DNA from: Mesostigma viride
Lineage: Eukaryota; Streptophyta; Mesostigmatophyceae; Mesostigmatales; Mesostigmataceae
Assembly: GCA_009746045.1 (NCBI GenBank)
Contig: RPFO01000019.1
Span: forward strand, 1-64,000
Reading direction: 5' to 3'
Length of the DNA: 64,000 nucleotides
Translations under genes and position numbers: made by a program
Notes under the pieces: generated by a model
The model's input: only the letters and a program-made list of their open reading frames with translations
Told to the model about the DNA's origin: nothing
Database searches by the model: none
In this document: piece by piece, positions 25,501 through 38,800 of the stretch
How the letters are laid out: each line of letters opens with the position of its first letter
Numbering within the stretch: position 1 is the first letter of the stretch

Positions 25501-28500
25501 TGGGCGGTGTATGTACGTGTGTGTGCAGCCGCCCCTTGCGTGCGTGGTGTGTGTACATGTAAGTGCAGCCGCCCCTTGCGTGCGCGGTGTATGTACGTGT
25601 GTGTGCAGCCGTCCCTTGCGTGCGCGGTGTGTGTACGTGTGTGTGCAGCCGCCCCTTGCGTGCATGGTAAGTGTAAGTGTGTGTGCAGCAGCCCCTTGCG
25701 TGCGCAGTGTATGTACGTGTGTGTGCAGCCGCTCCTTGCGTGCGCGGTGTGTGTACTGTGTGTGCATGCCGGCCCTTGCGTGCATGGTGTGTGTACGTGT
25801 GTGTGCAGCCGCCCCTTGCATGGGCGGTGTATGTACAATTGAGTGCAGCCGGCCCTTGCGTGCGCGGTGGATGTACATGTGTGGGCAGTTGCCCCTTGCG
25901 TGCGCGGTGTATGTACATGTGTTTGCACTCGCCCCTTGCGTGCGCGGTGGATGTACATGTGTGTGCAGCCGAACCTTGCGTGCAATATGGTGTGTGTACC
26001 TGTGCGTGAAGTCGCTCGTTGCGTGCATGGTGTGTGTACGTGTGTGTGCAGCCGCCCCTTGCGTGCATGGTGTATGTACATGTGAGTGCCGTTGCCCCAA
26101 GCGTGCATTGTGTGTGTAAGTGTGTGTGCAGCCGGCCCTTGCGTGCATGGTGTGTGTACATGTGAGTGCAGCCGGCATTTGCGTGCATGGTGTGTGTACG
26201 TGTGTGTGCAGTTGCCCCTTGCGTGCGCGGTGTATGTACGTGTGTGTGCAGCCGGCCCTTGCGTGCGCGGTGTGTGTACATGTGTGGGCAGTTGCCCCTT
26301 GCGTGCGCGGTGGATGTACGTGTGTGTGCATGCCGGCAATTGCGTGCAAGGTGTGTGTACGTGTGTGTGCAGCCGCCCCTTGCGTGCGCGGTGTATGTAC
26401 GTGTGTGTGCAGCCGCCCCTTGCGTGCGCGGTGTATGTACGTGTGTGTGCAGCCGCCCCGTGGTTGCGCGGTGGATGTACATGTGAGTGCAGCCGTCCCT
26501 TCCGTGCATGGCGTGTACGTGTGTGTGCAGTTGCCCCTTGCGTGCGCAGTGTATGTACGTGTGTGTGCAGTCGCTCCTTGCGTGCATGGTGTGTGTACGT
26601 GTGTGTGCATGCCGGCAATTGCGTGCAAGGTGTGTGTACGTGTGTGTGCAGCCGCCCCTTGCGTGCGCGGTGTATGTACGTGTGTGTGCAGCCGCCCCTT
26701 GCGTGCGCGGTGTATGTACGTGTGTGTGCAGCCGCCCCGTGGTTGCGCGGTGGATGTACATGTGAGTGCAGCCGTCCCTTCCGTGCATGGCGTGTACGTG
26801 TGTGTGCAGTTGCCCCTTGCGTGCGCAGTGTATGTACGTGTGTGTGCATGCCGGCCCTTGCGTGCATGGTGTATGTACGTGTGTGTGCAGCCGGCCCTTG
26901 CGTGCGCGGTGTGTGTACGTGTGTGTGCACTCGCCCCTTGCGTGCGCGGTGGATGTACATGTGTGTGCAGCCGCCCCTTGCGTGCATGGTGTATGTACGT
27001 GTGTGTGCAGCCGCCCCTTGCGTGCGCGGTGTATGTACGTGTGTGTGCAGCCGTCCCTTGCGTGCGCGGTGTGTGTACATGTGTGTTCATCCTTGTCCTT
27101 GCGTGCATGGTGTATGTACATGTGGGTGCAGGCGCCCCTTGCGTGCGCGGTGGATGTACATGTGCGGGCAGTGGGTGTGTGTGCATGCCAGCAATTGCGT
27201 GCATGGTGTGTGTACGTGTGTGTGCAGCCGCCCCTTGCGTGCGCAGTGTATGTACATGTGAGTGCAGCCGCCCCAAGCGTGCGCGGTGTGTGTACATGTG
27301 TGTGCAGTTGCCCCTTGCGTGCGCGGTGGATGTACGTGTGTGTGCATGCCGGCAATTGCGTGCATGGTGTGTGTACGTGTGTGTGCAGCCGCCCCTTGCG
27401 TGCGCGGTGTGTGTACGTGTGTGTGCAGCCGCCCCTTGCGTGCGCGGTGTGTGTACGTGTGTGTGCACTCGCCCCTTGCGTGCGCGGTGGATGTACATGT
27501 GTGTGCAGCCGCCCCTTGCGTGCATGGTGTATGTACGTGTGTGTGCAGCCGCCCCTTGCGTGCGCGGTGTATGTACGTGTGTGTGCAGCCGTCCCTTGCG
27601 TGCGCGGTGTGTGTACGTGTGTGTGCACTCGCCCCTTGCGTGCGCGGTGGATGTACGTGTGTGTGCAGGCGTCCCTTGCGTGCGTGGTGTATGTACATGT
27701 GAGTGCCGTCGCCCAAAGCGTGCATGGTGTGTGTACGTGTGTGTGCAGTTGCCCCTTGCGTGCATGGTGTGTGTACGTGTGTGTGCAGCCGCCCCTTGCG
27801 TGCGCGGTGTATGTACGTGTGTGTGCAGCCACCCCTTTCGTGCGCGGTGTATGTACGTGTGTGCGCACTCGCCCCTTGCGTGCGCGGTGTATGTACGTGT
27901 GTGTGCAGCCGCCCCTTGCGTGCGCGGTGTATGTACATGTGTGTGCATCCTTGTCCTTGCGTGCATGGTGTATGTACGTGTGTGTGCAGCCGCCCCTTGC
28001 GTGCGCGGTGGATGTACGTGTGTGTGCAGCCGCCCCTTGCGTGCATGGTGTGTGTACATACGTGTGTGTGCAGCCGCCCCTTGCGTGCGCGGTGTATGTA
28101 CATGTTAATGCAGCCTCCCCTTGCGTGCGCGGTGTGTGTACGTGTGTGTGCACTCGCCCCTTGCGTGCGCGGTGGATGTACATGTGTGTGCAGCCGCCCC
28201 TTGCGTGCATGGTGTATATGTACGTGTGTGTGCAGCCGCCCCTTGCGTGCGCGGTGGATGTACGTGTGTGTGCAGCCGCCCCTTGCGTGCATGGTGTGTG
28301 TACATACGTGTGTGTGCAGCCGCCCCTTGCGTGCGCGGTGTATGTACGTGTTAATGCAGCCTCCCCTTGCGTGCGCAGTGTATGTCCATGTGTGGGCAGT
28401 TGCCCCTTGCGTGCGCGGTGTATGTACATGTTTTTGCACTCGCCCCTTGCGTGCATGGTGTATGTATGTGTGTGTGCAGCCGCCCCTTGCGTGCGCGGTG

Positions 28501-31500
28501 GATGTACGTGTGTGTGCAGCCACCCCTTTCGTGCGCGGTGTATGTACATGTGAGTGCCGTCGCCCCAAGCGTGCATTTTGTGTTTAAGTGTGTGTGCAGC
28601 AGCCCCTTGCGTGCACGGTGTATGTACGTGTGTGTGCAGCCGCCCCGTGGTTGCGCGGTGGATGTACATGTGAGTGGAGCTGGTCCTTGCGTGGGCGGTG
28701 TATGTACGTGTGTGTGCAGCCGCCCCTTGCGTGCGTGGTGTGTGTACATGTAAGTGCAGCCGCCCCTTGCGTGCGCGGTGTATGTACGTGTGTGTGCAGC
28801 CGTCCCTTGCGTGCGCGGTGTGTGTACGTGTGTGTGCAGCCGCCCCTTGCGTGCATGGTGAGTGTAAGTGTGTGTGCAGCAGCCCCTTTCGTGCGCAGTG
28901 TATGTACGTGTTTGTGCAGCCGCCCCTTGCGTGCGCGGTGTGTGTACTGTGTGTGCATGCCGGCCCTTGCGTGCATGGTGTGTGTACGTGTGTGTGCAGC
29001 CGCCCCTTGCATGGGCGGTGTATGTACAATTGAGTGCAGCCGGCCCTTGCGTGCGCGGTGGATGTACATGTGTGGGCAGTTGCCCCTTGCGTGCGCGGTG
29101 TATGTACATGTGTTTGCACTCGCCCCTTGCGTGCGCGGTGGATGTACATGTGTGTGCAGCCGAACCTTGCGTGCATGGTGTGTGTACCTGTGCGTGAAGT
29201 CGCTCGTTGCGTGCATGGTGTGTGTACGTGTGTGTGCAGCCGCCCCTTGCGTGCATGGTGTATGTACATGTGAGTGCCGTTGCCCCAAGCGTGCATTGTG
29301 TGTGTAAGTGTGTGTGCAGCCGGCCCTTGCGTGCATGGTGTGTGTACATGTGAGTGCAGCCGGCCCTTGCGTGCATGGTGTGTGTACGTGTGTGTGCAGT
29401 TGCCCCTTGCGTGCGCGGTGTATGTACGTGTGTGTGCAGCCGGCCCTTGCGTGCGCGGTGTGTGTACATGTGTGGGCAGTTGCCCCTTGCGTGCGCGGTG
29501 GATGTACGTGTGTGTGCATGCCGGCAATTGCGTGCAAGGTGTGTGTACGTGTGTGTGCAGCCGCCCCTTGCGTGCGCGGTGTATGTACGTGTGTGTGCAG
29601 CCGCCCCTTGCGTGCGCGGTGTATGTACGTGTGTGTGCAGCCGCCCCGTGGTTGCGCGGTGGATGTACATGTAAGTGCAGCCGTCCCTTCCCTGCATGGC
29701 GTGTACGTGTGTGTGCAGTTGCCCCTTGCGTGCGCAGTGTATGTACGTGTGTGTGCATGCCGGCCCTTGCGTGCATGGTGTATGTACGTGTGTGTGCAGC
29801 CGGCCCTTGCGTGCATGGTGTGTGTACATGTGTGTTCATCCTTGTCCTTGCGTGGATGGTGTATGTACATGTGGGTGCAGGCGCCCCTTGCGTGCGCGGT
29901 GGATGTACATGTGCGGGCAGTGGGTGTGTGTGCATGCCAGCAATTGCGTGCATGGTGTGTGTACGTGTGTGTGCAGCCGCCCCTTGCGTGCGCAGTGTAT
30001 GTACATGTGAGTGCAGCCGCCCCAAGCGTGCGCGGTGTGTGTACATGTGTGTGCAGTTGCCCCTTGCGTGCGCGGTGGATGTACGTGTGTGTGCATGCCG
30101 GCAATTGCGTGCATGGTGTGTGTACGTGTGTGTGAAGCCGCCCCTTGCGTGCGCGGTGTGTGTACGTGTGTGTGCACTCGCCCCTTGCGTGCGCGGTGGA
30201 TGTACATGTGTGTGCAGCCGCCCCTTGCGTGCATGGTGTATGTACGTGTGTGTGCAGCCGCCCCTTGCGTGCGCGGTGTATGTACGTGTGTGTGCAGCCG
30301 TCCCTTGCGTGCGCGGTGTGTGTACGTGTGTGTGCAGCCGCCCCATGCGTGCATGGTGAGTGTAAGTGTGTGTGCAGCCGGCCCTTGCGTGCGCGGTGTG
30401 TGTACATGTGAGTGCAGCCGCCCAAGCGTGCGCGGTGTGTGTACATGTGTGTGCAGTTGCCCCTTGCGTGCGCGGTGGATGTACGTGTGTGTGCATGCCG
30501 CCCCTTGCGTGCATGGTGTGTGTACGTGTGTGTGCAGCCGCCCCTTGCGTGCGCGGTGTGTGTACGTGTGTGTGCACTCGCCCCTTGCGTGCGCGGTGGA
30601 TGTACATGTGTGTGCAGCCGCCCCTTGCGTGCATGGTGTATATGTACGTGTGTGTGCAGCCGCCCCTTGCGTGCGCGGTGTATGTACGTGTGAGTGCAGC
30701 GGGCCCTTGCGTGCATGGTGTGTGTACGTGTGCGTGCGCGGTGTATGTACGTGTTAATGCAGCCTCCCCTTGCGTGCGCAGTGTATGTCCATGTGTGGGC
30801 AGTTGCCCCTTGCGTGCGCGGTGTATGTACATGTTTTTGCACTCGCCCCTTGCGTGCATGGTGTATGTATGTGTGTGTGCAGCCGCCCCTTGCGTGCGCG
30901 GTGGATGTACGTGTGTGTGCAGCCACCCCTTTCGTGCGCGGTGTATGTACATGTGAGTGCCGTCGCCCCAAGCGTGCATTTTGTGTTTAAGTGTGTGTGC
31001 AGCAGCCCCTTGCGTGCGCGGTGTATGTACGTGTGTGTGCAGCCGCCCCGTGGTTGCGCGGTGGATGTACATGTGAGTGGAGCCGGTCCTTGCGTGGGCG
31101 GTGTATGTACGTGTGTGTGCAGCCGCCCCTTGCGTGCGTGGTGTGTGTACATGTAAGTGCAGCCGCCCCTTGCGTGCGCGGTGTATGTACGTGTGTGTGC
31201 AGCCGTCCCTTGCGTGCGCGGTGTGTGTACGTGTGTGTGCAGCCGCCCCTTGCGTGCATGGTAAGTGTAAGTGTGTGTGCAGCAGCCCCTTGCGTGCGCA
31301 GTGTATGTACGTGTGTGTGCAGCCGCTCCTTGCGTGCGCGGGTGTGTACTGTGTGTGCATGCCGGCCCTTGCGTGCATGGTGTGTGTACGTGTGTGTGCA
31401 GCCGCCCCTTGCATGGGCGGTGTATGTACAATTGAGTGCAGCCGGCCCTTGCGTGCGCGGTGGATGTACATGTGTGGGCAGTTGCCCCTTGCGTGCGCGG

Positions 31501-34500
31501 TGTATGTACATGTGTTTGCACTCGCCCCTTGCGTGCGCGGTGGATGTACATGTGTGTGCAGCCGAACCTTGCGTGCAATATGGTGTGTGTACCTGTGCGT
31601 GAAGTCGCTCGTTGCGTGCATGGTGTGTGTACGTGTGTGTGCAGCCGCCCCTTGCGTGCATGGTGTATGTACATGTGAGTGCCGTTGCCCCAAGCGTGCA
31701 TTGTGTGTGTAAGTGTGTGTGCAGCCGGCCCTTGCGTGCATGGTGTGTGTACATGTGAGTGCAGCCGGCCCTTGCGTGCATGGTGTGTGTACGTGTGTGT
31801 GCAGTTGCCCCTTGCGTGCGCGGTGTATGTACGTGTGTGTGCAGCCGGCCCTTGCGTGCGCGGTGTGTGTACATGTGTGGGCAGTTGCCCCTTGCGTGCG
31901 CGGTGGATGTACGTGTGTGTGCATGCCGGCAATTGCGTGCAAGGTGTGTGTACGTGTGTGTGCAGCCGCCCCTTGCGTGCGCGGTGTATGTACGTGTGTG
32001 TGCAGCCGCCCCTTGCGTGCGCGGTGTATGTACGTGTGTGTGCAGCCGCCCCGTGGTTGCGCGGTGGATGTACATGTGAGTGCAGCCGTCCCTTCCGTGC
32101 ATGGCGTGTACGTGTGTGTGCAGTTGCCCCTTGCGTGCGCAGTGTATGTACGTGTGTGTGCAGTCGCTCCTTGCGTGCATGGTGTGTGTACGTGTGTGTG
32201 CATGCCGGCAATTGCGTGCAAGGTGTGTGTACGTGTGTGTGCAGCCGCCCCTTGCGTGCGCGGTGTATGTACGTGTGTGTGCAGCCGCCCCTTGCGTGCG
32301 CGGTGTATGTACGTGTGTGTGCAGCCGCCCCGTGGTTGCGCGGTGGATGTACATGTGAGTGCAGCCGTCCCTTCCGTGCATGGCGTGTACGTGTGTGTGC
32401 AGTTGCCCCTTGCGTGCGCAGTGTATGTACGTGTGTGTGCATGCCGGCCCTTGCGTGCATGGTGTATGTACGTGTGTGTGCAGCCGGCCCTTGCGTGCGC
32501 GGTGTGTGTACGTGTGTGTGCACTCGCCCCTTGCGTGCGCGGTGGATGTACATGTGTGTGCAGCCGCCCCTTGCGTGCATGGTGTATGTACGTGTGTGTG
32601 CAGCCGCCCCTTGCGTGCGCGGTGTATGTACGTGTGTGTGCAGCCGTCCCTTGCGTGCGCGGTGTGTGTACATGTGTGTTCATCCTTGTCCTTGCGTGCA
32701 TGGTGTATGTACATGTGGGTGCAGGCGCCCCTTGCGTGCGCGGTGGATGTACATGTGCGGGCAGTGGGTGTGTGTGCATGCCAGCAATTGCGTGCATGGT
32801 GTGTGTACGTGTGTGTGCAGCCGCCCCTTGCGTGCGCAGTGTATGTACATGTGAGTGCAGCCGCCCCAAGCGTGCGCGGTGTGTGTACATGTGTGTGCAG
32901 TTGCCCCTTGCGTGCGCGGTGGATGTACGTGTGTGTGCATGCCGGCAATTGCGTGCATGGTGTGTGTACGTGTGTGTGCAGCCGCCCCTTGCGTGCGCGG
33001 TGTGTGTACGTGTGTGTGCAGCCGCCCCTTGCGTGCGCGGTGTGTGTACGTGTGTGTGCACTCGCCCCTTGCGTGCGCGGTGGATGTACATGTGTGTGCA
33101 GCCGCCCCTTGCGTGCATGGTGTATGTACGTGTGTGTGCAGCCGCCCCTTGCGTGCGCGGTGTATGTACGTGTGTGTGCAGCCGTCCCTTGCGTGCGCGG
33201 TTTGTGTACGTGTGTGTGCACTCGCCCCTTGCGTGCGCGGTGGATGTACGTGTGTGTGCAGGCGTCCCTTGCGTGCGTGGTGTATGTACATGTGAGTGCC
33301 GTCGCCCAAAGCGTGCATGGTGTGTGTACGTGTGTGTGCAGTTGCCCCTTGCGTGCATGGTGTGTGTACGTGTGTGTGCAGCCGCCCCTTGCGTGCGCGG
33401 TGTATGTACGTGTGTGTGCAGCCACCCCTTTCGTGCGCGGTGTATGTACGTGTGTGCGCACTCGCCCCTTGCGTGCGCGGTGTATGTACGTGTGTGTGCA
33501 GCCGCCCCTTGCGTGCGCGGTGTATGTACATGTGTGTGCATCCTTGTCCTTGCGTGCATGGTGTATGTACGTGTGTGTGCATGCCGCCCCTTGCGTGCGC
33601 GGTGTGTGTACGTGTGTGTGCAGTTGCCCCTTGCGTGCGCGGTGGATGTACGTGTGTGTGCACTCGCCCCTTGCGTGCGCGGTGGATGTACGTGTGTGTG
33701 CACTCGCCCCTTCCGTGCATGGTGTGTGTACGTGTGTGTGCAGTTGCCCCTTGCGTGCATGGTGTGTGTACGTGTGTGTGCAGCCGCCCCTTGCGTGCGC
33801 GGTGTATGTACGTGTGTGTGCAGTCGCTCCTTGCGTGCATGGTGTGTGTACGTGTGTGTGCATGCCGGCCCTTGCGTGCATGGTGTGTGTACGTGTGTGT
33901 GCAGCCGCCCCTTGCATGCGCGGTGTATTTACACGTGTGTGCAGCCGCCCCTTGCGTGCATGGTGTATGTACATGTGAGTGCAGCCGGCCCTTTGCGTGC
34001 ATGGTGTATGTACATGTGTGTGCAGCCGCCCCTTGCGTGCATGGTGTATGTACATGTGAGTGCAGTCGCTCCTTGCGTGCATGGTGTGTGTACGTGTGTG
34101 TGCAGCCGCCCCTTGCGTGCGCGGTGTATGTACGTGTGTGTGCAGTCGCTCCTTGCGTGCATGGTGTGTGTACGTGTGTGTGCAGTTGCCCCTTGCGTGC
34201 ATGGTGTGTGTACGTGTGTGTGCAGCCGCCCCTTGCATGCGCGGTGTATTTACACGTGTGTGCAGCCGCCCCTTGCGTGCATGGTGTATGTACATGTGAG
34301 TGCAGCCGGCCCCTTGCGTGCATGGTGTATGTACATGTGTGTGCAGCCGCCCCTTGCGTGCATGGTGTGTGTACATGTGAGTGCAGTCGCTCCTTGCGTG
34401 CGCGGTGGATGTACGTGTGTGTGCACTTGCCCCTTGCGTGCGCGGTGGATGTACGTGTGTGTGCATGCCGGCCCTTGCGTGCATGGTGTGTGTACGTGTG

Positions 34501-34611
34501 TGTGCAGCCGCCCCTTGCGTGCATGGTGTGTGTACATGTGAGTGCAGTCGCTCCTTGCGTGCTCGGTGTGTGTACGTGTGTGTGCAGCCGCCCCTTGCGT
34601 GCATGTACATG
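13526..34611. repeat. 40-bp minisatellite array, right part (about 527 units)
   Basis: Continues the same 40-bp unit as 3,531-7,418, with the same set of variants, up to 34,611 where GCATGTACATG runs into unrelated AT-richer sequence. Marker variants, such as units containing GTGTTAATGCAGCC, GCGGGCAGTGGGTGTG, ACATACGTG or ATTTTGTGTTTAAG, recur at long fixed distances and define a higher-order structure. Frames of up to 2,866 codons are open on the minus strand but encode only cysteine-, histidine- and threonine-rich unit translations; I regard them as non-genic. Confidence 0.97.
16930..33580. repeat. Higher-order repeat of about 5,595 bp, three copies
   Basis: Landmarks repeat with fixed offsets. 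The variant containing GTGTTAATGCAGCC and a following ATGTCCATG falls near 17,170, 19,570, 22,760, 25,160, 28,350 and 30,760, giving alternating steps of about 2,404 and 3,191 bp, sum 5,595. Positions 17,394-21,485 and 22,989-27,080 translate identically over 1,363 codons. Copies therefore start near 16,930, 22,520 and 28,115; the third diverges near 33,580. Boundaries are estimated by eye to about 50 bp. Confidence 0.88.
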
Positions 34612-35510
34612 TTTGAAGAAATAAGCAATAGTGAATGGAATAGTAAAAAGAAAATCATTCCAGCATATGTATGTACAAGTTTTTAGTAGTACACTATGAC
34701 TATCGTCAAACATAACAATTAATTTTCTATATTTTCATACACACACGAACAACACACCCAACACACACACGCTATGTTTGCACCCAAGACACACACCAAC
34801 ACCTAAAAACAAGACACCAACACACAAGACACCAACACACACCCAAGACACACAATCACACACACGCAACACACACAGAACACACCTAAGTAACACACAA
34901 CACACATGTACATCCCTCCCCCCCACACAACACCAAACACATGACAATTATAACATGCCACAACACACACACTGACACACATGCCCAACACACACACACA
35001 TGCCCCAACACGTACACACATGCCCCAACACTGCACACACAACAACACCCAAACACACACCAACACACACACAAGACACACACACACACACATACCGAAA
35101 CACACACACACACAACACCTACTACACAACACAGACACACACACACACAAGACACCCAACACACATACCGAACACACACACACACACACACTATGTTTGC
35201 ACCCGACATACACACACCCAACACCTACTAAAAACAAGACACCAACACACAAGACACCCTACACACACAACACACACACACACAACACATATCCAACACA
35301 AACAACACACACACCTAAGTCACACACACAACACACCTACTAAGTCACACACACAACACACATGTACCTCCCCCCCCCCACACCCAACATCAACACACAA
35401 GACACTTTGCACACACCCTACACGCCCCCACACCTTCATGAATGCACCCAACACACACAACACACACGCCCCAACACACATACCCAACATTCACACAACA
35501 CACCCAACAT
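34612..35510. repeat. CA-rich low-complexity tract bordering the minisatellite
   Basis: After about 120 bp of ordinary sequence, 34,735-35,510 is made of ACACAC and CCCAACAC strings. A block containing CTATGTTTGCACCC and AAAACAAGACACCAACAC appears near 34,770 and again near 35,190, so part of it is a tandem duplication of about 420 bp. The strand composition (CA-rich on the plus strand) is the reverse of the GT-rich tract at the other end of the array. No gene is seen. Confidence 0.9.
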
Positions 35511-35871
35511 ATAAGGGTAAATATGGTTTAGGAGTGTAGGGGTTTAGGGTTTAAGGCCTACCATACACCCGTATGTAAAAATGCAACAACACGCCAAGTC
35601 ATCCGCCACCATGCAAAAATATATAAACACAACTGGTCATCCTCAACAAGAACATAGTACCCAATCCGCACTTGGCACTTGTCCAGTTTCGTAAGTCCAA
35701 CGGCCGTTGGCTTTGAGAAATTAAGATATGCGACATGCGCCATGCAGCCAAGCTAAAGTATAGGCTGATTGCCCTGTATGTAATGTAGTAGTAAGGTGAA
35801 CGACCGTCGACAAAAAAACACATGCGACATACAAACACCAATTTTACACAGTAATGTTTGGAATGACGTAC
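35511..35871. other. Spacer with one palindrome; possible last exon on the minus strand
   Basis: A short telomere-like string GGGGTTTAGGGTTTAAGG lies at about 35,538-35,556. A palindrome copy sits at 35,697-35,710. On the minus strand an open frame of 61 codons (35,558-35,743) includes the palindrome and then VRIGYYVLVEDDQLC; it could be a terminal exon of the transposase-like gene, but I see no clear acceptor. Treat as unassigned. Confidence 0.4.
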
Positions 35872-38800
35872 CGTAATTTCGGCGTCCACCTTCTTCGCAA
35901 TTGTGAACCAGCCCTGTCGCGTGTTGTCCGGATGTCCTTCCCACTTGCCCTTCGTGACCTTTGCGACGCTCAGGTAGCACACGATTGCAGTTAAGGGTTC
36001 TCGGTCGTCTGGGTTCCAGAAGAAGCGTCGGGCGTCCGATCCGGAGGAGGAGCACCTCTCGAAGTATTTTACGTACATTACCCAGTTGCCTTTCTTAAAA
36101 ACCTCGCCCCCCCCCCTGTATGTTTGTTTAAACACTCATCCTTGTCGAGTTGGTGGGCGACTCGAACAACTTTCGCCAACCAGTACGGGTGGTCGGGCAC
36201 ATGGTCCTTGTGCCCCCTCTCAGATGCGACTGCGACGGCCTCCCCCTCCTGCAAACCACGCCCCAACTCGTTTCTTGCCGTTTGAACGTGGTTCAGGCGG
36301 GTTCCCGGATATCGCGTGGGGTTCCGCGACTTACTCGCCTGGAGTTTTACAGTCCACGACGAGCTGCTCCAATCGTTTGGGCATGTCGTCCACTTGCCCT
36401 CTCGGCACTCCGCACAACTGAAGCATGAAAAACGCCTGAGCTTTACCACCTCGACCCGCTCGCCCTTTTTGTCCAGTCGCCACTGGTGTGCCGTGGAGAT
36501 ATCTCGGATCGGGCCTCGCTCCTTACCGGACGTGAGAATCTGCAATTGTAAATCCATGAAACAACATCACAGCACATTTCCCAACTCCAACGGCCGTTGG
36601 CACTCAACAATTATAAGATTTCCCAACTCCAACGGCCGTTGGCCCTTGGAAACTTTATATAAGTACATTTCTCAACTCCAACGGCCGTTGGCACTCAACA
36701 ATTATACGATTTTCCAGCTCCAACGGCCGTTGGCCTTATGAAACTTCAAACTGCATCAAGGAAGCTGTCCTCTGTAAAGTGTAACCAGAGACAAATTATA
36801 GAACTGCACTTGACCACCAGAAAGCAACTGTCTTTACTTACGTTATCGAGAAGAAATGCCCGTCGAACCACGTCCGATTGTGCCGATGGTCGACTCGAGT
36901 CTTTGCCGGTTCTCCAATCCCGGTTCAGGTAGGCCACCAGTGCCTCCACCGTATTCAGGTTCCGATTGTCCTCCTGCATCTGCGCTCTTTTGAGGATGCT
37001 TTTGACCGTCCCCCCCTCCCCGTCCGACTCCCCCTTCCCATGTCCTGCACACGAGTAGTTCCACTCCAATGATTCCAAGTCGGGGTCGGCCTCGAGCAGG
37101 TCCGCAGCCATCGCCAACACATACCGGGATTGGAACTGCTCCTTACAGTTGTCGGACCAACTGATCCAGTTCCTCACCTCCACCCCCTCCTCCCTCAGCA
37201 CGTTAAGGGTATTCTTCATCACGAACTCCAGGGTCTGGGCATTCCTCGGTACGTCCTTCCCCATGTAATCGTGCTTCACCCTTTTGATTTCCAGCGATAC
37301 GGGATCACGGTACATCACGATCACCGGCATCAGGACGTAACTACTTGGGTACCAGTACTGCGCCTGCAACTGTTTCTGCAGGTGGTCCGAATAGTTCTCC
37401 GAGTAGTCCATCAGGACCACCACCGTTCCCAGCGGCATCACGTCAATGCACTCCTTGTAAGCGTGGTGCTGCCAGGCCCATGTATGGACGTGAATGGCGA
37501 ATTCCGGGAAGCGCGCCGTAATGAGTTCATGGAGCTCCGAGAGGGTTGACTTGATGAGTTTTTGCTGCAGGTTCATTTGCGGCGCCACATCCTCCTCCTG
37601 CAACACAACACACCCGCGCACCATGGATTGACCGAAGAATGGAAGTCAGCAGCTGGGAATTTCCCAACGCCAACGGCCGTTGGAAGTATGAAAGTCTACA
37701 TATATATATTCAACGATGCAAATATACATGCCCGCGCACCATGGATTGACCGAAGAATGGAAGTCAGCAGCTGGGAATTTCCCAACGCCAACGGCCGTTG
37801 GAAGTATGAAAGTCTACATATATATATTCAACGATGCAAATATACATGCTTACCGTCCCACGGGGCGCTGTGCCCTCCTTTATGAAGTCGAACCACGTGT
37901 ACTTCTTTGTCCACCCCTTCATCTGGTCCGTCACGATGAACTCGGAAATCCCACACTCGTTGCACGTCCCTTCCAAGCAGTTCATTGGGACGTTAACGAA
38001 CGGGCCGCCCGTCCTCCCCCTCCTTGCCCCCCTCCCCCCTCTCAGCCCTGTGGCAGGTGAAACGTCGAACGAAATCATGGGCATTGTCAGGCACGGAAGG
38101 GATACCCTCCCTCTCCTCGATCTCCAGCGTGCTCTTCAACTCCTTGACGCCTTTGGCGAAGGCAGAGAGCAGAGACTCGAAGACGACGTGCTTTTCGCAT
38201 GCGCACAAGTCCCGGTCCTTCCACACGCCCTTTACGCACTTGGGCATGAACTCCACGAACTTCGTGTACCCCACCTTGTACCTTGTCCCGTCCGCAGTCG
38301 TCACGATACCTCCCTTGTACGGCGACGCGTCAGAACAGAACCGCTTGTAAATCGTTTCAAGCGAGTCCAAATAGTACCTTCCGCCCTGGGAGGAAATGAG
38401 GATCCTGGCGTTTCCCTTCCTTTCGAACTCATTGACCACGTCCTTATGGTTGGGAGACGCCCTCGTGTTTAGGTCTGACAACCAGTAACTCCCGACGATG
38501 TCTTTGACCTCCTCCGGAAACTTGTCCGACCGTAAAGCACGAGGGGGCGCCTTCAGGGCGGGAAGGTCGCCCCCCATCCTCATTCCCCTTGCGGTCTGGA
38601 TATCCTTGGGCGTGACGTGAAGCAGCCGCGCGAGAGTGCAATGCCCTTGATTGTTCATGCCGTCCTTTCCCAAGCACATTGACAGCACAGCGCACTTCGC
38701 GTTCCTGTGCTCATCCGACTTGCCCAATTCCTGGAAACCTTGCACGATATTAGCGACAACCTCCTGAGCGAAGGACTCCGACGCCTTTCTTTTCAGCGCA

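Noticed and set aside
25160-33760. A 2,866-codon minus-strand open frame and dozens of other long frames in the 40-bp array
   Set aside because: They are translations of one stop-poor 40-bp unit in rotating phase, open on both strands and in overlapping frames at once, with no start context or domain. I treat them as repeat artefacts.
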